Source: Thermoflexales bacterium
GTDB taxonomy: Bacteria; Chloroflexota; Anaerolineae; B4-G1
Assembly: GCA_007118795.1 (NCBI GenBank)
Contig: SKQX01000048.1
Location: forward strand, 1-5,351
Direction of reading: 5' to 3'
Length of the DNA: 5,351 nt
In this document: positions 1-5,351 of the stretch, piece after piece
Layout of the letters: each line of letters begins with the position of its first letter
Numbering within the stretch: position 1 is the stretch's first letter
Notes under the pieces: model-generated
Told to the model about the DNA's origin: nothing
Seen by the model: only the letters and a program-made list of their open reading frames with translations
Databases searched by the model: none
Position numbers and translations under genes: made by a program

Positions 1-7
1 GGAGGTG
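1..7 (+). promoter_or_regulatory. Shine-Dalgarno of the oxidoreductase beta gene
   Basis: GGAGGTG lies 7 nt before the ATG at 15, which is near-ideal spacing and fixes that start. The window begins at this site, so the promoter and the expected upstream partner gene are not visible. Confidence 0.8.
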
Positions 8-14
8 TAACACA

Positions 15-887
15 ATGGTATCGCTCAAGGACTTCAACGTAGAGACTCTACCCACGTGGTGCGCCGGCTGTGGGAACTTCGCCATCCTCAGCGCCATCAA
101 GATGGCCCTGGCCGAGCGCGATATCGCGCCCCACGAGGTCTTCTTCGCCACTGGCATCGGCTGCGGCAGCAAGCTTCCCCACTATATGCGCAGCACCGGC
201 TTTCACGGACTGCACGGACGGACACTGGCTCTTGCCACGGGGTGCCGGCTTGCCAATCACGGGTTGCCCTTGATCGCCGTCCACGGCGATGGCGACAGCT
301 GGAACGAGGGCATGAACCACTTCGCCCAGACGGTGCGGCGGAACGTAAATCTGGTCGATCTGGTGCAGGACAACCGCATCTACGGTCTCACAAAAGGACA
401 GTACTCGCCAACGAGCGAGAAAGGAAAGCGGACTCCCACTTCGCCCGCGGGCGCCATCGAACGGCCCGTGAACCCCTTGGCTCTGGCCTTAAGCCTCGGT
501 GGGACCTTCGTATCCCGCGGTTACTCTGGAGAGCTCCAACATCTGGCCTGGCTCATCGGACAGGCCTTGGAGCATCCAGGCTATGCTCTGGTGGACGTGC
601 TGCAACCGTGTGTAACGTGGAACCGCTCCTATGCTTACGCTTACTACAAGGAACGTGTGTACAAGCTGGAGGAGGAACAGCCGTACGACTCCGCTGATCC
701 CGCGGCGGCCTGGGAGAAGGCCCACGAATGGGGCGAGCGAATCCCCATAGGAATCCTCTACAGGGATGCGTCACTGCCCAGCTACGAGGATCAGGTGCCA
801 GCCCTGGCGGCTGATCCCCTGGTTGAGCAGCCCCTGAAGCCGCTCACGGCCGAGCAGGTGGGCGCCCTGAAGACCGAGATGATGTAG
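15..887 (+). CDS. korB: 2-oxoacid:ferredoxin oxidoreductase, beta subunit (thiamine diphosphate-binding)
   Basis: This is the catalytic beta subunit of a 2-oxoacid:ferredoxin oxidoreductase, which with an alpha (or fused alpha-gamma) partner converts a 2-oxoacid plus CoA to acyl-CoA, CO2 and reduced ferredoxin in the cytoplasm. In the 290-residue product, WCAGCGN at 15-21 supplies Cys16 and Cys19. Cys50 in the GIGC motif and Cys199 in QPCVTWN complete the four ligands expected for the [4Fe-4S] cluster. The thiamine diphosphate/Mg motif is GDGD at 91-94, followed by DNRIYGLTKGQYSPTS at 119-134. HGR (67-69) and RRN (108-110) are also family hallmarks. The length fits the two-subunit type. GIGCGSKLPHY has Gly-Ser where I recall Ser-Gly as the common order. 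The symbol is nominal: pyruvate versus 2-oxoglutarate specificity cannot be read from this subunit, so porB is equally possible. The alpha subunit should lie immediately upstream. The dehydrogenase-complex genes follow on the same strand after 79 bp. Confidence 0.93.
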   Translation: MVSLKDFNVETLPTWCAGCGNFAILSAIKMALAERDIAPHEVFFATGIGCGSKLPHYMRSTGFHGLHGRTLALATGCRLANHGLPLIAVHGDGDSWNEGMNHFAQTVRRNVNLVDLVQDNRIYGLTKGQYSPTSEKGKRTPTSPAGAIERPVNPLALALSLGGTFVSRGYSGELQHLAWLIGQALEHPGYALVDVLQPCVTWNRSYAYAYYKERVYKLEEEQPYDSADPAAAWEKAHEWGERIPIGILYRDASLPSYEDQVPALAADPLVEQPLKPLTAEQVGALKTEMM

Positions 888-953
888 CCCCGTCCTGCTA
901 AGGAGCTCCAGTCCTTTCAGATTGGGCTCATAGAGCGGTATGGTACCGTAGTC

Positions 954-960
954 AAGGAGG
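954..960 (+). promoter_or_regulatory. Shine-Dalgarno of E1 alpha
   Basis: AAGGAGG is a strong anti-16S match, 6 nt before the ATG at 967, and supports that start. The rest of the 79 bp gap (888-966) holds only short inverted repeats, such as GGAGCTCC at 902-909 and CGGTA/TACCG at 936-948. I see no convincing promoter or T-tailed terminator in it, so read-through from the upstream gene is plausible. Confidence 0.8.
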
Positions 961-966
961 ACAAGG

Positions 967-2088
967 ATGCCTAGAGAAGTCGTCGATCTTCCGTACCAGG
1001 TGGAGTACTTATCCATTCTGGACGAGGATGGACACGTACTGGATGAGGATCTCGAGCCCGAAATCCCGGAGGATCGCCTTCTCCGGCTGCATCGTACCAT
1101 GCTTCTGGCCCGACGCTTCGATGAACGCATGCTCCACCTCCAGCGTCAGGGGCGCATAGGGACGTTTGCCCCGGTCCGCGGCCAGGAGGCAGCCCAGATG
1201 GGGATCGTGGCGGCGTTGCGAGAATCTGACTGGATGGTACCCTCCTTCCGTGAACAAGCGGCGTCGCTGTGGCGCGGGCAGTCGCTAGAGAGCTTTCTCC
1301 TCGCGTACGGCGGGTTCTACCAAGGCAACGAGTTGCCCGGCAATCAAATGCCCGAGGGGTCCCGTAACCTGCCTGTGGCAGTGCCTGTAGGTACGCAGCC
1401 TCTCCACGCTGTTGGCCTCTCGTATGCCATCCAGTATCGTGGTCAGGACGATGTGGTCGTGACGTTCTTCGGCGACGGGGCTACGTCTGAGGGTGACTTC
1501 CACGAAGCGATGAACTTCGCGGGGGTGTTCCAGACGCCCACGATCTTCGTGTGCCAGAATAACCAGTGGGCAATCTCGGTACCTCGCTCCCGTCAGACGA
1601 ACTCGGAAACCCTGGCGCAGAAAGCGCTAGCATACGGTTTTCCCGGTCGTCAGGTCGACGGCAACGACATCCTGGCGGTCTACGTCGCTGCCGAAGAGGC
1701 CGCTGAGCGAGCTCGTTCCGGTGACGGGCCGACAATGATCGAGTGTATCACGTACCGCCTCTCAATGCATACGACGGCTGATGACCCCAGCCGCTACCGC
1801 GAGGAGGAGGAGGTCGAGGAGTGGCGGAGACGGGATCCCCTGCCCCGCTTCCAGGCTTATCTGAAGCAGAGAGACATGCTGTCGGACAGCGACATCGAGG
1901 AAGCCGAGGAGGAGATTCTGGGCGAGATCCAGGACGCCATCGATGGGGCTGAGGAGCGGATGGAGGAACTCGCCAACGAGGAGTTGTCCATGTTTGACCA
2001 TATGTACGCCGAGATGCCCCCTTACCTCCGCGAACAGCGGGATCAACTGGCGAGGGAGCTGGGGAGGAAGGAGGGAAACGATGCCTAA
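967..2088 (+). CDS. pdhA: 2-oxoacid (probably pyruvate) dehydrogenase E1 component, alpha subunit
   Basis: This is the alpha subunit of the heterotetrameric E1 enzyme, which with E1 beta performs thiamine diphosphate-dependent decarboxylation of a 2-oxoacid and reductive acylation of the E2 lipoyl group. The 373-residue product starts with a ~35-residue acidic N-terminal segment, then the E1-alpha core. The cofactor motif is visible as GDGATSEGDFHEAMNFAG from 169, ending in QNNQWAIS with Asn198-Asn199. The active-site loop YRLSMHTTADDPSRYR (263-278) carries His268, in the position of the conserved loop histidine; this loop is the counterpart of the phosphorylation loop in mitochondrial enzymes. 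The last ~90 residues are strongly acidic and probably helical. The length is normal for the family. The 3' end overlaps E1 beta by 8 bp. The gene is called pyruvate-type from general resemblance to bacterial and archaeal PdhA proteins; a branched-chain 2-oxoacid E1 (bkdA-like) is the main alternative. Confidence 0.94.
   Translation: MPREVVDLPYQVEYLSILDEDGHVLDEDLEPEIPEDRLLRLHRTMLLARRFDERMLHLQRQGRIGTFAPVRGQEAAQMGIVAALRESDWMVPSFREQAASLWRGQSLESFLLAYGGFYQGNELPGNQMPEGSRNLPVAVPVGTQPLHAVGLSYAIQYRGQDDVVVTFFGDGATSEGDFHEAMNFAGVFQTPTIFVCQNNQWAISVPRSRQTNSETLAQKALAYGFPGRQVDGNDILAVYVAAEEAAERARSGDGPTMIECITYRLSMHTTADDPSRYREEEEVEEWRRRDPLPRFQAYLKQRDMLSDSDIEEAEEEILGEIQDAIDGAEERMEELANEELSMFDHMYAEMPPYLREQRDQLARELGRKEGNDA
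2068..2075 (+). promoter_or_regulatory. Shine-Dalgarno of E1 beta, inside the E1 alpha gene
   Basis: AAGGAGGG sits within the last codons of E1 alpha, 5 nt before the ATG at 2081. It selects this ATG over the in-frame upstream ATG at 1943, which lies deep within E1 alpha and would add 46 residues unlike the family. Confidence 0.85.
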
Positions 2089-3067
2089 GATGACTATGGT
2101 TGATGCCCTCAACACCGCACTCCATCAGGAGATGGAGCAGGATGACAGCGTCATGGTCTTGGGCGAGGACGTGGGCGTGGATGGCGGGGTCTTCCGGGTC
2201 ACCGAGGGTCTTCTCGACGCCTTCGGTGAGAAGCGCGTGATCGACACACCCCTGGCCGAGGCAGGCATCGTCGGAACGTCCATCGGCATGGCGATATTCG
2301 GACTGAGGCCCGTATGCGAGATCCAGTTCTCGGGCTTCAGCTACCTGGCCTTCCACCAGCTTGAGGCGCACGCGGCGAGAATGCGATGGCGCTCACGCGG
2401 TGCCTACACCGTCCCTATGGTTCTCCGCACTCCGTATAGCGGCGGGGTGCGAGCGCTGGAGCACCACTCCGAGAGCCGAGAGGCCTACTGGGCGCACACG
2501 CCGGGCCTCAAGATGGTCATACCCTCCACGCCCCGCAATGCCCGTGCCCTTCTGATCAGCGCCATTCGAGATCCCGACCCGGTGATATTCTACGAGCCCA
2601 AGGCTGTCTACCGCGCCTTCCGCGAGGAAGTGCCTGAGGAGGAGGAGACCTGGCCCATCGGTAAGGCCCAGGTCGTGCGCGAGGGCGAGCATCTTACGAT
2701 GATATCCTACGGGGCCATGATGCGCCCTACGCTGGAGGCAGCCGACAAGCTGGCTCAGGAGGATGATGTCGAGGCTGAGGTGATCGATGTTCTGACCATT
2801 GCTCCCCTTGACCACCACACTTTCGCGGAATCGGCGAAGAAGACCGGTCGGGTCGTGATCATCCACGAGGCTCCGCGCAGCTTCGGGCCCGGCGCGGAGA
2901 TTGTGGCGCGGTTGATAGAGAGTTCCTTCTGGTACCTGGAGGCGCCCATCCGCCGCGTGACCGGCTACGATGTCGTGATCCCACTCTTCGCGTATGAGAA
3001 AGCCTACCTGCCCAGCGCTGGCCGAGTTCTGGCGGCGGCTCGCGAGACGTTGGAGAGCCCCGCTTAG
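2081..3067 (+). CDS. pdhB: 2-oxoacid (probably pyruvate) dehydrogenase E1 component, beta subunit
   Basis: This is the beta subunit of E1; it completes the thiamine diphosphate site at the alpha/beta interface and docks onto E2. The 328-residue product has the expected family length. It begins MPKMTMVDALNTAL, has GEDVG at 28-32 and GGVFRVTEGL at 35-44. DTPLAEAGIVG contains Glu60, equivalent to the cofactor-activating glutamate of E1 beta (Glu59 in the mature human protein). RTPYSGGVRALEHHSES at 116-132 carries the active-site His128-His129-Ser130 region, followed by HTPGLKMVIPSTP, characteristic of the family. The C-terminal transketolase-like domain starts near WPIGKAQVVREG and includes DVLTIAPLD and IIHEAP. 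The start overlaps the E1 alpha stop, so alpha and beta are probably made in equal amounts by coupled translation. I see no truncation or frameshift. Pyruvate versus branched-chain specificity remains open. Confidence 0.95.
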   Translation: MPKMTMVDALNTALHQEMEQDDSVMVLGEDVGVDGGVFRVTEGLLDAFGEKRVIDTPLAEAGIVGTSIGMAIFGLRPVCEIQFSGFSYLAFHQLEAHAARMRWRSRGAYTVPMVLRTPYSGGVRALEHHSESREAYWAHTPGLKMVIPSTPRNARALLISAIRDPDPVIFYEPKAVYRAFREEVPEEEETWPIGKAQVVREGEHLTMISYGAMMRPTLEAADKLAQEDDVEAEVIDVLTIAPLDHHTFAESAKKTGRVVIIHEAPRSFGPGAEIVARLIESSFWYLEAPIRRVTGYDVVIPLFAYEKAYLPSAGRVLAAARETLESPA

Positions 3068-3097
3068 GGCTGTGAATTCGGTTCGGAATGCCAACTT

Positions 3098-3111
3098 CGC
3101 CGTTTTCGGCG
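3098..3111 (+). other. Short hairpin in the E1 beta-E2 spacer
   Basis: CGCCG and CGGCG form a 5-bp GC-only stem around a TTTT loop. No T-run follows, so it does not look like an intrinsic terminator. It could be an RNA processing or stabilising element, or chance in GC-rich DNA. Confidence 0.35.
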
Positions 3112-3117
3112 TAGCAC

Positions 3118-3127
3118 TCGCTAGCGA
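3118..3127. repeat. Perfect 10-bp palindrome TCGCTAGCGA
   Basis: TCGCTAGCGA is its own reverse complement. The flanking CTCG (3117-3120) and CGAG (3129-3132) also allow an alternative small hairpin. It lies 35 bp before the E2 start and could be a dimeric-protein operator or a chance palindrome; no second copy was noticed in the other spacers. Confidence 0.4.
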
Positions 3128-3145
3128 ACGAGCTGGCACAAGAGC

Positions 3146-3151
3146 AAGGAG
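3146..3151 (+). promoter_or_regulatory. Shine-Dalgarno of E2
   Basis: AAGGAG lies 11 nt before the ATG at 3163, slightly farther than for the other genes here. The ATG at 3152 overlaps this site and is out of frame, so 3163 is the supported start. Confidence 0.7.
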
Positions 3152-3162
3152 ATGCTAAGAAC

Positions 3163-4488
3163 ATGGCTCGGAGATTTAACTTACCAGATCTGGGAGAGGG
3201 CATCCACGAAGGAGAAGTAATCGAGGTCTTGGTCTCCGTCGGCGAACAGGTCGAGGAGGGCGACGACATCTTGGTGGTCGAGACGGACAAGGCTGCCGTC
3301 GAGATCCCCTCACCGTACACCGGCGAGGTAATTAGCATTGAAGTTGAGCCCGGGGAGCTGGTCAACGTGGGCGACACGATGATCACGTTTGACGGGGGAG
3401 CGGCGCAGGAGGTCGAGGAAGCTGAGGCCGGGCCTGAAGCCCCCGACGAGCGACCCCAGGAAGACTTTGAGGAAGCGGAGGCCGCGGAGGCCGAGCAACC
3501 CCCAGCGAAAGCGGTTCGGGAGCGCGAGGGCCCGATTCCCGCGTCGCCATCCACCCGACGACTGGCGCGGGAGTTGGAGATCGATCTGCGGGAAGTTCCG
3601 GCCAGCGGTCCCGGCGGTCGGGTCACCGCTGAGGATGTGCGTGCCTTTGCCGAAAGAGAAGAGGAGGTGGAGGAAACACCTCCGGACGAGGCTCGGGAGA
3701 GGATTCCCACCGAGCTCCCGCAGGTGATTCCCCACGGTATCGTACCTTCCTTGCCGGATTTCACCCGTTGGGGCACCGTTGAGCGCACACCCCTCCGTTC
3801 GGTGCGCCGCTCGACGGCCAAGCAGATGGCCTTATCTTGGTCGCAGATCCCTCACGTCAACCATCAGGACAAGGTGGATATCACAGCGCTGGAGCAGTTT
3901 CGTCAGAAGCATAAGGCGCGCATCGAGGACCAGGGTGGCCGGCTGACGCCCACCGTCTTTGCGATGAAGGCGACAGTAGCCGCGCTAAAGCAGCATCCGC
4001 GATTCAACGCCAGCCTGGATCCGGAGACGGAGGAGATCATCCTCAAGCGCTACTACCACATCGGGGTTGCGGTCGACACCGATCGGGGCTTATTAGTGCC
4101 GGTGATCCGGGACGTGGACCGCAAGAGTATTGCCCAGCTGTCGGTTGAGCTATTCGAGATCGTACAGCGCACCCGCTCCGGCGAGATATCGCTGGAGGAG
4201 CTGCAGGGGGGGACGTTCACCATCACGAACATCGGTATCCTGGGTGGAACCGGGTTCTTCCCCGTGATAAACTTCCCCGAGGTGGCCATCCTGGGGATGG
4301 CCCAGGCCGCTTGGGAGCAGGTCGTTCACCGCAATGAGGAGGGCGAGTTCGAGATCGAACCTCGGTACATGCTGCCCTTAATGGTTGCGTTTGACCATCG
4401 CGTGGTCGACGGAGCTGACGCCGCTCGTTTCATGGGTGTCGTGAAGAGTGCATTGGAGACTCCGGACCAGATGTTGCTCCTGATGTAA
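3163..4488 (+). CDS. pdhC: Dihydrolipoyllysine acyltransferase, E2 core of the 2-oxoacid dehydrogenase complex
   Basis: E2 forms the oligomeric core of the complex and transfers the acyl group from its lipoyl arm to CoA. The 441-residue product has the full domain order. A single lipoyl domain spans about 1-77, with the lipoylated Lys43 in ETDKAAVEIPSPYTG. A Glu/Ala/Pro-rich flexible linker follows at about 78-123. The peripheral subunit-binding domain lies at about 125-164 (ASPSTRRLARE to GPGGRVTAEDV) and binds E1/E3. A second, partly charged linker precedes the catalytic domain, about 208-441. The catalytic motif DHRVVDG is at 411-417, with His412 and Asp416. GGTFTITNIGILGGTGFFP (349-367), followed by PVIN (367-370), resembles Gram-positive PDH and branched-chain E2 proteins. 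One lipoyl domain rather than three is normal outside enterobacteria. The acyl group (acetyl or branched-chain) is not decided by what I can see. Lipoylation must be supplied by genes outside the window. Confidence 0.95.
   Translation: MARRFNLPDLGEGIHEGEVIEVLVSVGEQVEEGDDILVVETDKAAVEIPSPYTGEVISIEVEPGELVNVGDTMITFDGGAAQEVEEAEAGPEAPDERPQEDFEEAEAAEAEQPPAKAVREREGPIPASPSTRRLARELEIDLREVPASGPGGRVTAEDVRAFAEREEEVEETPPDEARERIPTELPQVIPHGIVPSLPDFTRWGTVERTPLRSVRRSTAKQMALSWSQIPHVNHQDKVDITALEQFRQKHKARIEDQGGRLTPTVFAMKATVAALKQHPRFNASLDPETEEIILKRYYHIGVAVDTDRGLLVPVIRDVDRKSIAQLSVELFEIVQRTRSGEISLEELQGGTFTITNIGILGGTGFFPVINFPEVAILGMAQAAWEQVVHRNEEGEFEIEPRYMLPLMVAFDHRVVDGADAARFMGVVKSALETPDQMLLLM
3475..3492 (+). repeat. 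Tandem 9-bp repeat in the E2 interdomain linker
   Basis: GCGGAGGCC occurs twice in direct succession (3475-3483 and 3484-3492). Being in multiples of three, it keeps the frame and encodes an Ala/Glu-rich part of the linker after the lipoyl domain. Replication slippage is a plausible origin. Confidence 0.6.
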
Positions 4489-4494
4489 TAGTAG
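4486..4494 (+). other. Triple in-frame stop TAA-TAG-TAG ending E2
   Basis: Three consecutive stop codons in the E2 frame end the gene. Only the first is needed; the other two would block read-through. Chance is possible. Confidence 0.8.
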
Positions 4495-4507
4495 ATCCAC
4501 TTACGCT

Positions 4508-4534
4508 TTCCGCCTCGGGGTGGGAGAGGTGGAG
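4508..4534 (+). other. Imperfect hairpin in the E2-E3 spacer
   Basis: CCGCCTC (4510-4516) pairs with GAGGTGG (4526-4532) with one G-U wobble around a 9-nt loop. T4509-A4533 and a T4508-G4534 wobble extend the stem to 9 pairs. No T-run follows; instead the E3 Shine-Dalgarno begins within a few bases. It is more likely a stabilising or translation-modulating structure than a terminator. Confidence 0.4.
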
Positions 4535-4535
4535 T

Positions 4536-4542
4536 GGGGAGG
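4536..4542 (+). promoter_or_regulatory. Shine-Dalgarno of E3
   Basis: GGGGAGG ends 9 nt before the ATG at 4552. The in-frame ATG at 4558 would be 15 nt away, and the ATG at 4545 is out of frame, so 4552 is preferred. Confidence 0.75.
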
Positions 4543-4551
4543 ATATGAACC

Positions 4552-5351
4552 ATGGTGATGGGAGAGCAGACGTTAGAAACGGAAGTGGCGGTCATCGGCG
4601 GCGGACCTGGTGGCTATGCAGCGGCTTTTCGAGCCGCCGACCTGGGGTTTGAGGTGGCGCTGATCAACCAGGAAAACAGGTTGGGTGGTGTCTGCCTCCT
4701 CCGAGGGTGCATTCCCAGCAAGGTGCTTCTCACGGTGGCTGAGTTGATTCACGATACACGCCAGGCTCGCGACTGGGGTCTCGATTTTGGTGAGCTGGAA
4801 GTCGATGTGGAAGCCCTGCGGAAGCGCAAAAACCTTGTCATCGACCGCTTGGTCAACGGGCTGGAAACACTAGCAGAGAAGCGGGATGTGCAGTTGGTGC
4901 ACGCCCGAGCCGTCTTCGAGGCGTCCGATCAGCTGCGGCTCCAGGGTGAGGTGGATGTCGCCCACGTGAAGTATGATCACGCGATCCTGGCCTCCGGCTC
5001 CACGCCTATCGCGCTGCCGGACACCCAATTCGGCGAGGACAGCCGCATCATGAGCTCAAAAGAAACCCTGGCTCTGCCGGAGATTCCGAACAAGCTCCTG
5101 GTTGTGGGTGCTGGTTTCAACGGGGTCGAACTGGGTTCCGCCTACGCTATGATGGGCAGCCGTGTTACGATGGTGGAGATGACGGACCAGATCCTGCCGG
5201 GCGTCGACCGGGACTTGGTCAAGCCTCTGGCACGCCGTTTGAGGACAGTGTTTGATGCGATCCATCTGAACACCACCGTCGCGTCATTGGAGGAGACCGC
5301 AGATGGTGTGGCGGTTGGCCTGGAGGGCGAGGTCGAGGAGTCGGAGCTTAC
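4552..5351 (+). CDS. lpdA: Dihydrolipoyl dehydrogenase, E3 (partial, 3' end outside the window)
   Basis: E3 is the FAD flavoprotein that reoxidises dihydrolipoyl groups of E2 and reduces NAD+. The gene is open to the window end; about 266 codons are present, whereas the family is usually about 450-480 residues. I translated it directly. The N-terminal FAD fold has VIGGGPGGYAA from residue 14. The redox-active disulfide is LGGVCLLRGCIPSK, with Cys48 and Cys53. The second FAD contact is ILASGSTP at 145-152. The NAD fold is VVGAGFNGVELG at 184-195, ending in MVEM with Glu209, which suits NAD rather than NADP. Two positions look unusual. Asn39 stands where a Glu (or Asp) at the end of the second beta strand normally holds the FAD ribose. 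Phe-Asn (189-190) replaces the common Tyr-Ile in the NAD motif. The missing C-terminal part should hold the interface domain and the catalytic His-Glu pair. Confidence 0.93.
   Translation, partial: MVMGEQTLETEVAVIGGGPGGYAAAFRAADLGFEVALINQENRLGGVCLLRGCIPSKVLLTVAELIHDTRQARDWGLDFGELEVDVEALRKRKNLVIDRLVNGLETLAEKRDVQLVHARAVFEASDQLRLQGEVDVAHVKYDHAILASGSTPIALPDTQFGEDSRIMSSKETLALPEIPNKLLVVGAGFNGVELGSAYAMMGSRVTMVEMTDQILPGVDRDLVKPLARRLRTVFDAIHLNTTVASLEETADGVAVGLEGEVEESEL

Noticed and set aside
56..697. 213-codon open frame on the + strand, second frame
   Set aside because: It lies wholly inside the oxidoreductase beta gene in another frame; the Arg-rich product shows no motifs.
900..948. Possible promoter or terminator between the oxidoreductase gene and E1 alpha
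   Set aside because: Only 5-bp stems (AAGGA/TCCTT, CGGTA/TACCG) and an 8-bp palindrome are present, with no T-run and no recognisable -35/-10 pair.
1801..1820. GAG-rich repeat in E1 alpha
   Set aside because: It is a run of Glu codons in an acidic segment of E1 alpha, explained by the protein and not by a DNA repeat element.
1943..2080. Upstream in-frame extension of E1 beta
   Set aside because: The extra 46 residues are E1 alpha coding sequence read out of frame. The ATG at 2081 has a strong Shine-Dalgarno and matches the family N-terminus.
1748..2371. 207-codon open frame on the - strand
   Set aside because: It is antisense to the end of E1 alpha and the start of E1 beta; the Pro/Arg-rich product has no family features.
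2393..3139. 248-codon open frame on the - strand
   Set aside because: It is fully antisense to E1 beta plus part of the spacer and shows no recognisable motif.
2859..3821. 320-codon open frame on the - strand
   Set aside because: It lies antisense across the end of E1 beta, the spacer and the first half of E2, both confirmed by catalytic or cofactor motifs. Its product is low-complexity Ser/Arg-rich, typical of an antisense shadow in GC-rich DNA.

Overview
The window is a GC-rich (roughly 60% by eye) bacterial or archaeal segment in which every convincing gene lies on the + strand. It holds a ferredoxin-type 2-oxoacid oxidoreductase beta subunit followed by a complete set of genes for an NAD-linked 2-oxoacid dehydrogenase complex: E1 alpha, E1 beta, E2 and the first ~266 codons of E3. 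Each gene has a clear Shine-Dalgarno sequence (GGAGG/AAGGAG type). The separate alpha and beta E1 subunits and the E2 motifs are of the Gram-positive/archaeal/mitochondrial type, not the single-chain E1 of E. coli. This pairing with an oxidoreductase beta subunit of the two-subunit type is compatible with a Chloroflexota-like or haloarchaeal-like lineage. The taxonomic guess is inference and weak.

Layout: 15-887 is the oxidoreductase beta subunit, whose alpha partner should lie just upstream, outside the window. 888-966 is a 79 bp gap. 967-2088 is E1 alpha and 2081-3067 is E1 beta, which overlap by 8 bp and are probably translationally coupled. 3068-3162 is a 95 bp spacer with a short hairpin and a perfect 10-bp palindrome. 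3163-4488 is E2, ending in three tandem in-frame stop codons. 4489-4551 is a 63 bp spacer with an imperfect hairpin just upstream of the E3 Shine-Dalgarno. 4552 to the window end is E3, truncated by the window edge. No gene-free stretch exceeds 100 bp, and no RNA gene, mobile element or CRISPR array was seen.

How the genes work together: E1 (alpha2beta2, thiamine diphosphate) decarboxylates a 2-oxoacid and reductively acylates the lipoyl arm of E2. E2 transfers the acyl group to CoA, and E3 reoxidises dihydrolipoyl groups and passes electrons to NAD+. The oxidoreductase beta subunit catalyses the same kind of decarboxylation with its partner but sends electrons to ferredoxin. The cluster therefore joins two acyl-CoA-forming chemistries with different electron acceptors. 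Pyruvate is the most likely substrate of the NAD-linked complex, but a branched-chain 2-oxoacid cannot be excluded from sequence alone. I see a well-formed but mostly conventional metabolic cluster and no evidence of a wholly new system. The points worth a second look are the co-location of the two enzyme types, unusual residues in the E3 cofactor sites, and structured spacers before E2 and E3.
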